A DNA stretch of 8,946 nucleotides from an uncultured Opitutia bacterium (GCA_903924185.1 CAIYAN010000347.1:1-8946); one strand, 5' to 3'. Positions 1-6,769 are shown, counted from the first letter of the stretch. Made by a program: numbers and translations. Notes: a model not told the origin generated them from the sequence alone.

Positions 1-422
1 TCGTAGGTGCGCATGAAGAAGATGCCACTGTTCGAGTTGCCCTGGCCCTTCTTCTTCTCGTTTTTATCGTAGCCTTCGGCCGAGCGCCATTCGGCGTGGA
101 GGGTAATGTCGCCAAAAGACTTCTTCGTGTGGATGCCATTCTTACGGGCAACCATCGCACCTTCCTTCACTTCCCACGTCACGCCCTTGGCGCCGTTGTC
201 GGCTTCCCACTCGGCGGCGGCATCCTTGCCGTCAAAGAGCACCACGGCACCGGCGGGGGCGGCAATCGTCGTGCACTTCAGCTTATCTTTGTCCGCACGT
301 GCGGGCTGGGGACGGGTCGAGTCATGGACATGCCATTGGGTGCCGGGGATAAGGGGGGTATCGAGGTAACCTTCAGCCGAAAGGCTGGCGGCGGCTAAAG
401 TCAGAAGAAACAAGTTACGCAT
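1..422 (-). CDS. Secreted DUF1080 (3-keto-disaccharide hydrolase-type) protein, N-terminal part, cut by window start
   Basis: Reading the minus strand from the ATG at 422-420 gives 140 residues with no stop before the window edge, so the C-terminus is missing. Residues 1-16 (MRNLFLLTLAAASLSA) look like a Sec signal peptide ending in a signal peptidase I-type A, which implies export. The fold family is visible from VLFDGKDAAAEWE (61-73), then VTWEVKEGAMVARKNGIHTK (81-100), FGDITLHAEW (103-112), and GQGNSNSGIFFMRTY (126-140). This is the order LFDG, W-x-V-x-x-G, T-K-x-x-F-G-D-x-x-L-H-x-E-W and GNSG-F of DUF1080 (PF06439), a concanavalin-like beta-sandwich domain common in Verrucomicrobiota and Planctomycetota. 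Some members hydrolyse 3-keto-disaccharides or other glycosides, but the substrate here cannot be told. A lysine-rich stretch (DKNEKKKG, 119-126) sits in the loop before the GNSG motif. No Shine-Dalgarno sequence precedes the start. It is divergent from accA with 142 bases between starts. Confidence 0.88.
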   Translation of the reverse strand, partial: MRNLFLLTLAAASLSAEGYLDTPLIPGTQWHVHDSTRPQPARADKDKLKCTTIAAPAGAVVLFDGKDAAAEWEADNGAKGVTWEVKEGAMVARKNGIHTKKSFGDITLHAEWRSAEGYDKNEKKKGQGNSNSGIFFMRTY

Positions 423-527
423 GGTTGGGGTGAGGGTTCTGACAGCCTGACCGACGCTTGGTTCGGGGAAAAGAGTGAAAAACGCCCTTTTGCGCCCTTG
501 GCCGAACCCCTCGGTCCCCTATTCCCG

Positions 528-557
528 TTGCCCTACGGCCTAAAAATCCCCTATTTA
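528..557 (+). promoter_or_regulatory. Candidate promoter for accA, possibly leaderless
   Basis: TTGCCC at 528-533 (4 of 6 to the -35 consensus TTGACA) and TATTTA at 552-557 (4 of 6 to TATAAT) are separated by 18 bases. The accA ATG begins 8 bases after the -10 box, where transcription would be expected to start, and no Shine-Dalgarno sequence is present between. This is pattern matching only. In GC-rich sequence such boxes can arise by chance, but the A/T-rich patch at 541-557 stands out in the intergenic region. Confidence 0.3.
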
Positions 558-564
558 GTCCCCC

Positions 565-1533
565 ATGTCTGTCACGAAGCCCCGCTTCACGCTCGAGTTT
601 GAGAAGCCCATCCGCGAATTGGAGGACAAGATTGCCGCCCTGCGCGCCTCGTCCGAGTCCGCCGGCATGGACGTCACCAAGGAAGCCGTCTCCATGGAGG
701 CCAAGCTCGCCCAGACCCGTCGCGAGGTCTACGGCAACCTGACCCCCTGGCAGCGCGTCCAGCTGGCACGACACCCCCGCCGGCCCTACTCCCTGGACTA
801 TATCGGGATGATCTTTGACGACTTCCAGGAACTCCATGGCGACCGGCTCTACATGGACGACGAGTCCACCGTCGGGGGCACTGCCTTCTTTGAGGGCCAG
901 CCTGTCATGGTCATCGGCCAACAGAAAGGCCGCGATACTAAGGAGAACCTTCGTCGTAACTTCGGTTGCCCCAACCCGGAAGGTTACCGCAAGGCCCTTC
1001 GCCTGATGAAAATGGCGCATACCTTCAAACTGCCCATCATCACCCTCGTTGACACCCCTGGCGCGTTCCCAGGCATCGGATCGGAAGAACGTCACGTGGC
1101 TGAAGCCATCGCGGTCAACCTCCGTGAGATGAGTCAGTTCGGCGTGCCCATTATCACCTTCGTCATCGGCGAAGGAGGTTCCGGTGGTGCCCTCGGCATC
1201 GCCGTCTCGAACCGCGTCTACATCCTCGAAAACGCCTACTACTCCGTCATCTCTCCCGAAGGCTGCGCCGCAATCCTCTTCAAGGATCGCGCCCACGCTC
1301 CCAAGGCCGCCGAAGCCCTGTGCCTCGACGCCCCCAACCTTCTCAAGCTCGGCGTCGTGGACGGCGTCGTGAAGGAACCCCTCGGCGGCGCCCAGGAAGA
1401 TCCTGCTGCCACCGGCTCCAACGTCCGGAAGATGCTACGTGAAGCCCTCAAGGAACTCTCGAAATCTAAGCCCGACAAGTTGGTCGCCGACCGCTACGCC
1501 AAGTTCCGCAAGATGGGTGTGTACGCCGAGTAA
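565..1533 (+). CDS. accA: Acetyl-CoA carboxylase carboxyltransferase subunit alpha
   Basis: The protein has 322 residues, the normal length for AccA. With the beta subunit AccD it forms the cytoplasmic carboxyltransferase that moves the carboxyl group from carboxybiotin on AccB to acetyl-CoA, making malonyl-CoA for fatty-acid synthesis. The family landmarks run in order: N-terminal helical region with FEKPIRELEDKIAAL (12-26), TPWQRVQLARHPRRPYSLDYI (60-80), GQQKGRDTKENLRRNFGCPNP (118-138), DTPGAFPGIGSEERHVAEAIA (163-183), the oxyanion-type glycine segment GEGGSGGALGI (202-212), and YSVISPEGCAAILFKD (226-241). The start at 565 matches the usual AccA N-terminus and has no upstream in-frame competitor; there is no Shine-Dalgarno sequence. 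accD is not adjacent, so the two subunits must be made from separate loci, as in many bacteria. The gene stands alone between a divergent gene and a terminator. Confidence 0.98.
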   Translation: MSVTKPRFTLEFEKPIRELEDKIAALRASSESAGMDVTKEAVSMEAKLAQTRREVYGNLTPWQRVQLARHPRRPYSLDYIGMIFDDFQELHGDRLYMDDESTVGGTAFFEGQPVMVIGQQKGRDTKENLRRNFGCPNPEGYRKALRLMKMAHTFKLPIITLVDTPGAFPGIGSEERHVAEAIAVNLREMSQFGVPIITFVIGEGGSGGALGIAVSNRVYILENAYYSVISPEGCAAILFKDRAHAPKAAEALCLDAPNLLKLGVVDGVVKEPLGGAQEDPAATGSNVRKMLREALKELSKSKPDKLVADRYAKFRKMGVYAE

Positions 1534-1552
1534 GCGGCCAGCACCACCAAGT

Positions 1553-1582
1553 AAAAGGGCGTCCCGCAAGGACGCCCTTTTT
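1553..1582. terminator. Rho-independent terminator, probably bidirectional, between accA and the prepilin operon
   Basis: A perfect 12-bp stem, 1553-1564 (AAAAGGGCGTCC) with 1570-1581, encloses a 5-base loop (CGCAA). On the plus strand it is followed by T and then TGTTT, and it begins 20 bases after the accA stop. On the minus strand the same hairpin lies about 20 bases after the stop of the last prepilin gene (1601) and also ends in a TTTT run, so it can serve both convergent units. Confidence 0.92.
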
Positions 1583-1600
1583 GTTTAAACGTGACGGCGC

Positions 1601-2923
1601 TTAGCCGCCGTTCGCCATCAACTTGATGTAGCGGGTATAGTTGCGACCGTACTGATTCACGATGCGTTTATAATCATTAACCGAAGGCAGCGCGATACCC
1701 GTAGCCGACTGGGCGGCGGTAAGTTTCTGTAGTGAGCGGAGCTCCTTAGAGCCCTCGGGTGTCAGGATCGTAAGCGAAACCTCTACGGCCTTCACGGAGT
1801 AAGGCAGGTAAGGCAAAGACGTGGCGGTCGCGGCGTTGTTCGGCCCAAGCGAATCAGGATACATCCGGTCCGCGAAGATACGGAGGCGAGCACCGTAGGT
1901 GTCGTAAGGGTGAGGCGTGCCGGCGGCCGTCACTGGCACCGGGGAGCCGCTGGAAGGAGCAAAGCGCAACGGAGCCGCATTCGTGGTCGAAGACGTCGTG
2001 TTGGTGACGAATTCACCGATGTAGCCGCCGTAAGCTGCCGGGCCAAACTTAAAGGTATCGGCCGAACCTACGACCACTGGGCGGAGTAATTCGGCCGGAC
2101 GCTTCAGCGGGTCGATCAAGGCGCCGGTCACCGTGGAGGAGGCTGGCAAGGAAGACTTGCACCAGAAGGTCAGGTGCATGGAGACGACATTCGAAGCGAT
2201 GAAATTCTGGTCATCTAGCGTCCAGCAATAATTAGAAGTCGCCCCACCCGTCTGCACCAAGCTCTGGTCAATCAAGTTGCGGGTCTGAAAGCCGCCCGAG
2301 GTAGCCGAGACGGAGTAATTCGGCACCAGCCGCGGAGCGTTCCAATAATTCCAGGGGGACGTGGGGACCGTCGGAGTCGAAGAAAAGATAATCGGCAAGG
2401 CATCACGGAAGGTCGCCTCGGGGTCGATAATCGTGCGGTAGACGCCATAGACCTGCTGGATAGGGTCACCCGGGGCGTCGAAAGGCGAACGCTGGCCGAT
2501 ACGATAGGCAACCGCACAGACATCGCCCTTAAAGGCCGTCCGGGGCGTGGTGGCCACCGGGGACCAGCGTGGGCGGTCCGGCGGTGCCGAAAAGAGCATG
2601 ACAATCGGATGGTCGACCGGCTGCAGGTTACCGACCGCCTTGGGGACGCCCGCCGGAGTCGTCGCACCAGGCAGGACAACTTCCATCCAGCAGCGACCAT
2701 CGGGCCGGATGACTGCCGTCTGGAAATCGTTCTCCATCGCATCGAGGGCACCACGGGCCTCGGACTGCGTCGTGAGGTCGGCGACCGCGCGGTCGTACGC
2801 CTTAAAGGTGTCCGCGGCAATGGTCACCACGGCGAGGACGATCACCATCATGATCGCCGTGGCGACCATGACTTCGATCAAGGTAAAGCCGCGGCGGGCG
2901 GTACGAAAGAGAGAGGTTTTCAT
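1601..2923 (-). CDS. Large GspJ/PilW-like minor prepilin (prepilin cassette gene 4; Verru_Chthon protein C-like)
   Basis: This 440-residue protein begins MKTSLFRTARRG and continues FTLIEVMVATAIMMVIVLAVV, a type III (prepilin) signal: basic leader, cleavage after G12, F13 for N-methylation, E17 at mature position 5, then a hydrophobic helix to about residue 34. After the helix, SEARGALDAMENDFQTAVIRP resembles the amphipathic helix of GspJ/PilW-type minor pseudopilins and of the Verru_Chthon cassette protein C family. The remaining roughly 360 residues are rich in S, T, P, N and aromatic residues and look like a beta-rich periplasmic domain. It is much larger than a classical GspJ (about 200 residues). 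Predicted location is the inner membrane with the bulk in the periplasm. The ATG overlaps the stop of the preceding gene as ATGA (2923-2920), so it is probably translationally coupled. It is the last gene of the operon. The exact partner and secreted substrate are unknown. Confidence 0.88.
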   Translation of the reverse strand: MKTSLFRTARRGFTLIEVMVATAIMMVIVLAVVTIAADTFKAYDRAVADLTTQSEARGALDAMENDFQTAVIRPDGRCWMEVVLPGATTPAGVPKAVGNLQPVDHPIVMLFSAPPDRPRWSPVATTPRTAFKGDVCAVAYRIGQRSPFDAPGDPIQQVYGVYRTIIDPEATFRDALPIIFSSTPTVPTSPWNYWNAPRLVPNYSVSATSGGFQTRNLIDQSLVQTGGATSNYCWTLDDQNFIASNVVSMHLTFWCKSSLPASSTVTGALIDPLKRPAELLRPVVVGSADTFKFGPAAYGGYIGEFVTNTTSSTTNAAPLRFAPSSGSPVPVTAAGTPHPYDTYGARLRIFADRMYPDSLGPNNAATATSLPYLPYSVKAVEVSLTILTPEGSKELRSLQKLTAAQSATGIALPSVNDYKRIVNQYGRNYTRYIKLMANGG

Positions 2924-3714
2924 CGGCTAATGATGATGTTCTGCACAAGGAGGGGCGTCTCTTCGCGAGCCTTGAAAATCGTAGAGTCCACGTAGTCGTG
3001 GGGGAAGAATTCGGCGACGACCGGAAGGTAGGCCAAGGCGTAGAGATTAGGGTCGACCGGCAACGCGGTGCCCGGGGCCCACTTGGCCACGCTCGGCTCA
3101 CCCGTGACGGTATCAATCTGGTACCGCTGACCGACGAGCAGCTTGGAGAGCGTGAGACGGACCCGCATCGGGGTACCGACGACGTTACGCGTGTTGGCCG
3201 CGATCGGGCTAAAGTTATCGGCATTACCGACACAGGAAGCGACTTCCATCGCCGAGGGGTTGGAATAGAGGTTGTAGGTCACCGTCGCACCAGCCTGCGC
3301 ATCGGCCACCGCAATCACCATCTTGCGGTCATAGACGTAGAGCCAGACGGCGTTGTTCGTCGTGTTGGCCGGACCAAGTAAGCGGTAGGCGATTTCAAAG
3401 TTCGACGCTGGAATGGCGACAAACGGATCGAGTTTCGACTGGAGGCCTTGGTGGATATACTTCGTGTTCGCAGGATTGCTGTCCGCGCTGGCATCTAAGT
3501 AGACGATAGAGCGAGGGTTATCGAGCGCACCAATCAGGCGAGTCACCCCCGACAAGGCACGATTGGTCTGCATGATTTCGTCGACCTGCTGGAAGGTCGA
3601 ACCAAGGATGCCGACCAGCGATAAGATCGCCATGCCAAGGATGCCGATAGCAAGGGTGACCTCGATGAGCGAGAAGCCCGAGCGACGACGGGAAGGAGAA
3701 AGGACGGTGTTCAT
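2920..3714 (-). CDS. GspI/PilV-like minor prepilin (prepilin cassette gene 3; Verru_Chthon protein B-like)
   Basis: This 264-residue protein has the leader MNTVLSPSRRRSG, then FSLIEVTLAIGILGMAILSL. That is a prepilin peptidase site after G13, with F14 and E18 (mature position 5) and one hydrophobic helix to about residue 38. The GFSLIEV start with S in place of T, and the V-x-L-A-I-G-I core, are typical of GspI/PilV minor pilins and of Verru_Chthon cassette protein B. The segment that follows (STFQQVDEIMQTNRALSGVTRL) fits an amphipathic pilin helix. The C-terminal part, including YRLLGPANTTNNAVWLYVYD, predicts a beta-rich periplasmic domain with no recognised enzyme motif. The ATG (3714-3712) shares one base with the TAA of the upstream gene (TAATG), and the TGA overlaps the next ATG, so coupling on both sides is likely. 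No Shine-Dalgarno sequence is seen. Confidence 0.87.
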   Translation of the reverse strand: MNTVLSPSRRRSGFSLIEVTLAIGILGMAILSLVGILGSTFQQVDEIMQTNRALSGVTRLIGALDNPRSIVYLDASADSNPANTKYIHQGLQSKLDPFVAIPASNFEIAYRLLGPANTTNNAVWLYVYDRKMVIAVADAQAGATVTYNLYSNPSAMEVASCVGNADNFSPIAANTRNVVGTPMRVRLTLSKLLVGQRYQIDTVTGEPSVAKWAPGTALPVDPNLYALAYLPVVAEFFPHDYVDSTIFKAREETPLLVQNIIISR

Positions 3715-4577
3715 TACTTCAGGAGATTTTTATCCAGTTCATCTGGATCGGTGGTCATTGCCACATCGCCGCTGGGGCGGAGCGACAAGGCTGCCAACTG
3801 ATTTTCGCTGGTCAGGTCGAGTTGGACCTTATTGGAGGCCGGGTCCAGTCGCAGCACGCCGTTAGCGAGCACGAGAATGACGCGTCCGAGGTGATTAGAG
3901 GTACCGCCAGTCTGGAGCTCGACGTAGTACCACTTCTTGGGGTCGAGGCCATTCAACGAACCCAAGGAGGTGGGAGCGACGACACCCTGCGACGGGAACA
4001 TCATCCAAGGCGGGCTGCCGGGGTTGTCGTTCGAGTTGGCCGTGGCATTGTCAGCGATTTGGCCGATGATACTGGCGCGGCCAATCCAGGTGCCCGTGAA
4101 GCCCGGGGGCTTATTGACCACGGTGGTGGTGTCGCTGGCTGGCGGGACGAAGTAGACGCCACTCGGTAGCAAGGTCGGGGCATCCGGGGTATACCACTTG
4201 TAGCGGCTATCGGAAGTGCTCGTAACGGTCGTCGGGTCCACGCCCGCCGCCATCGTGCTGGTATCCACACTGCCCACGACAATCATGTACTTGTGCAGGT
4301 GATTTACGGGATCCGACGGGTCGTTCAGGATTAGTAGTCGGTAACGAGCATTATAGCTCACGCCCGTGCCTTGGGCTCCGCGGTTCATCAAAGCCATCGC
4401 GCGGACGGACCGAATCGAGGAGCCGACCATGCGCTGACCGCCCATCAGGCCGCCGCCATCGCCGGCGGTCATATTGAGGAACATCCCCGAAATGAGCAGG
4501 ATGATGGTGATAACCACCAATAACTCAATCAGAGTAAAACCGCGACGGGCGCGGGAGAGACGGGCGCGAGGACTCAC
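3714..4577 (-). CDS. GspH/FimT-like prepilin (prepilin cassette gene 2; Verru_Chthon protein D-like)
   Basis: The 287-residue product starts at a GTG (4577-4575) that overlaps the TGA of the preceding gene as GTGA, which supports this start. The leader MSPRARLSRARRG is followed by FTLIELLVVITIILLISGMFL: cleavage after G13, F14, and E18 at mature position 5. After the helix, the stretch MVGSSIRSVRAMALMNRGAQG (about residues 41-61) resembles the 'aRs-A-l-n' segment of GspH/FimT minor pseudopilins and Verru_Chthon cassette protein D. A later region with YYVELQTGGTSNHLGRVILV then L-R-L-D resembles the C-terminal sheet of those proteins. It is longer than typical GspH (about 170-200 residues), with extra serine-, threonine- and proline-rich sequence in the middle. 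It should sit in the inner membrane with a periplasmic head. Assignment to a precise minor-pilin class is tentative. Confidence 0.86.
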   Translation of the reverse strand: MSPRARLSRARRGFTLIELLVVITIILLISGMFLNMTAGDGGGLMGGQRMVGSSIRSVRAMALMNRGAQGTGVSYNARYRLLILNDPSDPVNHLHKYMIVVGSVDTSTMAAGVDPTTVTSTSDSRYKWYTPDAPTLLPSGVYFVPPASDTTTVVNKPPGFTGTWIGRASIIGQIADNATANSNDNPGSPPWMMFPSQGVVAPTSLGSLNGLDPKKWYYVELQTGGTSNHLGRVILVLANGVLRLDPASNKVQLDLTSENQLAALSLRPSGDVAMTTDPDELDKNLLK

Positions 4578-5242
4578 TGGATAGCGATAATGTCGGCGAC
4601 GTCATCCGGACCCAGCTGGCCGTCAGTCGAAGAGACGTCTTTAGTGGTAGTGAAGATAATCACGCGGGCCGGAATGCCCGTTGTGCTATTGATACCATTG
4701 GGATTCTTGGTCGCGTCAAGTTCGTCAGGAAGCGGGGTCGCGATGCCCTTGATCGTGCCATTACCGTCGGTGTCAAAGACGATGCGGATGTTGGTGTTAC
4801 CGAACTTGTCGACGAGCTTGCCGGTCGTGTTGGCGTTCGCGTCAAAGAGCTCATAGTCGTCCTTACCGAAGGCACAGAACTCTTCGGCGTTACGGTTGTA
4901 CTTAGCACGCTCGCCAGTGGCGGCACCCGAGAGCGGTGAACCCGTTGGGTTCTTGCCGTAGAGGGACTTCACGAAGGGTATACCAGGGCCAGTTTCGAGC
5001 TTATGCAGGGCATCGGCCGTCGTCGTATAGGAAGCCCCGATGTTCGGGTAGTAGCCATACACGGACTTGTAACGGGTTACACCGGCGCACCACTGCTGGA
5101 AGGTCGTCTGCCCAGTCGAAATCTTTGCCTTTTTACGGACCGAACTGATGGCCGGAAAGAGGACGGCCGCCAAGATACCGATGATGGCGATGACGGTAAG
5201 TAGCTCAATGAGCGTGAAACCTGAACGGGTACGGGGACGCAT
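4574..5242 (-). CDS. GspG-like (pseudo)pilin, first gene of the prepilin cassette
   Basis: I place the start at the ATG 5242-5240, giving 222 residues beginning MRPRTRSG then FTLIELLTVIAIIGILAAVLFP. This gives a normal short basic leader with cleavage after G8, F9 and E13 at mature position 5. The frame stays open for another 69 codons upstream, but that extension would put the signal far from the N-terminus and is not pilin-like. The body has GspG-type organisation: FQQWCAGVTRYKSVYGYYPN (48-67), DKFGNTNIRIVFDTDGNGTI (145-164), then RVIIFTTTKD and GQLGPDDVADI (208-218). The last parts match the 'D-x-x-G-N-x-x-x-x-x-x-D-x-D' and 'G-x-D-D-I' features of major pseudopilins in PVC bacteria. DTDGNGTI reads like a calcium-binding loop. 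Two cysteines (52 and 123) could form a disulfide. It is probably the most abundant subunit of the unit, acting in inner membrane and periplasm. No Shine-Dalgarno sequence is seen. Confidence 0.9.
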   Translation of the reverse strand: MRPRTRSGFTLIELLTVIAIIGILAAVLFPAISSVRKKAKISTGQTTFQQWCAGVTRYKSVYGYYPNIGASYTTTADALHKLETGPGIPFVKSLYGKNPTGSPLSGAATGERAKYNRNAEEFCAFGKDDYELFDANANTTGKLVDKFGNTNIRIVFDTDGNGTIKGIATPLPDELDATKNPNGINSTTGIPARVIIFTTTKDVSSTDGQLGPDDVADIIAIQ

Positions 5243-5270
5243 AGGGTAAAGGGGGCTAAACTTAGGGAAG

Positions 5271-5307
5271 TTGACTGTAGCCCCGCCCCAATCGCTTGAA
5301 CAGTCAA
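5271..5307. repeat. 8-bp inverted repeat upstream of the prepilin operon, possible operator
   Basis: TTGACTGT (5271-5278) and ACAGTCAA (5300-5307) are perfect reverse complements separated by 21 bases, lying 29-65 bases upstream of the first prepilin start on the minus strand. Read on the minus strand, the distal arm contains TTGACT, which resembles a -35 box, but no good -10 lies 16-19 bases downstream. The centre-to-centre spacing of the arms is 29 bases, just under three helical turns. It could be a two-site binding region for a dimeric regulator, or chance. Confidence 0.35.
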
Positions 5308-5337
5308 AAAGGTGGCGGAGTGCCCCCCGAGCCCACC
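5306..5337 (-). terminator. Candidate rho-independent terminator of the antiporter gene
   Basis: On the minus strand GGTGG (5337-5333), a 3-base bulge (GCT), CGG (5329-5327), an 8-base loop, CCG (5318-5316) and CCACC (5315-5311) form an 8-bp GC-rich stem with a bulge, followed directly by TTTTT (5310-5306). It lies 23 bases after the antiporter stop, which is the expected place. It would separate the antiporter from the prepilin operon starting at 5242. The bulge makes it weaker than the terminator at 1553-1582. Confidence 0.55.
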
Positions 5338-5360
5338 CCTTCCCCCCTCGGATGGTGGGG

Positions 5361-6761
5361 TTACTTAATGAAAAAGAAACAGGTGATGGCGACAGCCGTG
5401 GGTAGCGCGGCCCAAAGAAAAAGGCGCCCGGCGGACACCCCGCCCTCAAAATATTCGCCTAAAATGGCTTGCCCTGCAGGGTTAGGGGCATTGGCGATGA
5501 CCGTCAGGCCACCCCCCGCCAAAGCTCCCGCCAAAACGGCATGCCGTAAAGCCGCAGCTGATGGCTCAGCTAAAGCCGGGACCTGTGCGGCGAGGTAAGT
5601 GATCGCTGCGTTATCATTGAAGGCGGTTAAGCCAACGGAAGCCCACAATAAGGACGTGTCCCCCATTTGCAGGATGACCGGGCCAATCCACCACCCTTGG
5701 AGGCCACCGAGGACGACTAATCCGGCCAAAAAGAAGCCCACCATCAAGGGTGCCCTGAGCCGGAGCGGCGACTGCCAACGCGGAGTAGCCACACCGAAGG
5801 CTAAGAATAACAGAAAGCCCCCGACCATGAGGAGGGTGCGGTGGCCCGACAACATCACGACCGTCCAGGCGATCAGCGCGATGTGTACCGCGGTCACCCA
5901 GAGCGGCACCGTCGGCTCACGCTCAACATCCGCAGACGCTTGCGGAAAACGTAGGGCCAGTAATTCCCGGCGGAACCAGAGAAAATACAGGGCGTTCGAT
6001 AGCAGAATTGCCGTCAAGGCCGCCCAGCCGAACTGCTGAAAGACCTCCGCCGTCCCCCAGCCCCAACGCGTCGCGACCATCACCACCGGAGGCGCCGCAA
6101 AATGCGTCAAGGCGCCGCCGATGGATACATTAACAAAGAGTAAGGCCAGTGTGGCATACTGGAGGCCAGAAGAGGGTTTCAGGCAAAAAAACTGCGCCGC
6201 GAGGAGATACGCGGCGATGGTCATCGCAGCCGGCTCGGTAATCAAGGAGCCCGCTAAAGGAGCCAAGGTCAGCACCACCATCCACCGGGCCGCCGGACCG
6301 CCACCGAACCAACCCGCAACCGCATTCAATACCCGCCGAGCCGCTTCGACAATCGGCCGCGTCGAAGCCATGACCATAACAATAAAGACGAACAAAGGTT
6401 CCAAGAACTTGAAAGGCCCCGTGAACTCACGGCCCGCGACGGCCGCGGCGTAGTCACCACACTCCAGATAGGCGACAGCAAAGGCCCACCCCTTCCCTGG
6501 CCAACAGACTGCGAGCAGGAATAACACTAGGGACCAGAGTCCAAAGACCGCCTCGACCTCTCCGAGTAGGTGGAGGGCTGCGGACTTAAAATCGGCACGC
6601 TGTGCTTCCCTACGGTGGGCGGCCCGGGCAAAGATTGGCGCACAAAGGGCGTGGACAACCGCACCGAAAAACAAGGCCGTCGCCGCCGGTAAAAAGAGGT
6701 CTTGAGCCGCGGTAGCGGAGAGCGTCTGCATCCATGTGGCCAGCATCAACATGTCGCTCAT
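5361..6761 (-). CDS. Putative Na+/H+ antiporter (DUF1504 / Na_H_antiport_3-like), polytopic membrane protein
   Basis: The 466-residue protein is strongly hydrophobic, with roughly ten to thirteen possible membrane segments along its length, placing it in the inner membrane. It resembles the putative Na+/H+ antiporter family PF07399 (formerly DUF1504) and, more broadly, ion transporters of the ArsB/NhaD type. Key motifs are GSLITEPAAMTIAAYLLA (171-188), NVSIGGALTHFAAPPVVM (211-228), FNDNAAITYLAAQVP (381-395) and GGGLTVIANAPNPAG (416-430). The N-D-N-A-A-I-T and G-G-x-T-x-I-A-N-A-P-N motifs are those thought to line the ion path in such carriers. The likely role is exchange of Na+ for H+, though substrate specificity is inferred only. 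The ATG at 6761 is preceded by GGAGG (6774-6770) with an 8-base gap, the only clear Shine-Dalgarno site I found in the window. The gene is divergent from the DUF4832-like gene with 92 bases between starts. Confidence 0.82.
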   Translation of the reverse strand: MSDMLMLATWMQTLSATAAQDLFLPAATALFFGAVVHALCAPIFARAAHRREAQRADFKSAALHLLGEVEAVFGLWSLVLFLLAVCWPGKGWAFAVAYLECGDYAAAVAGREFTGPFKFLEPLFVFIVMVMASTRPIVEAARRVLNAVAGWFGGGPAARWMVVLTLAPLAGSLITEPAAMTIAAYLLAAQFFCLKPSSGLQYATLALLFVNVSIGGALTHFAAPPVVMVATRWGWGTAEVFQQFGWAALTAILLSNALYFLWFRRELLALRFPQASADVEREPTVPLWVTAVHIALIAWTVVMLSGHRTLLMVGGFLLFLAFGVATPRWQSPLRLRAPLMVGFFLAGLVVLGGLQGWWIGPVILQMGDTSLLWASVGLTAFNDNAAITYLAAQVPALAEPSAAALRHAVLAGALAGGGLTVIANAPNPAGQAILGEYFEGGVSAGRLFLWAALPTAVAITCFFFIK

Positions 6762-6769
6762 TGAGCCCG

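Noticed and set aside
415..1296. A 293-codon open frame on the minus strand opposite accA
   Set aside because: It lies antisense to an unmistakable accA and runs into the DUF1080 gene's start region. Its composition (many G, D, V, H, R) is that of a shadow frame produced by GC-rich codon use, with no recognisable domain.
1583..1590. Palindrome GTTTAAAC after the terminator
   Set aside because: An 8-base palindrome next to the T-run of the terminator; nothing suggests a separate function.
2547..2995. Plus-strand open frames opposite the prepilin genes
   Set aside because: They are shadows: the sequence is histidine-, aspartate- and arginine-rich low-complexity (for example the reverse of the pilin helix codons) and has no family features.
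5243..5449. 69-codon upstream extension of the first prepilin frame
   Set aside because: It would place the prepilin cleavage site 77 residues from the N-terminus and would run over the candidate terminator and the end of the antiporter gene. The ATG at 5242 gives a normal 8-residue leader.
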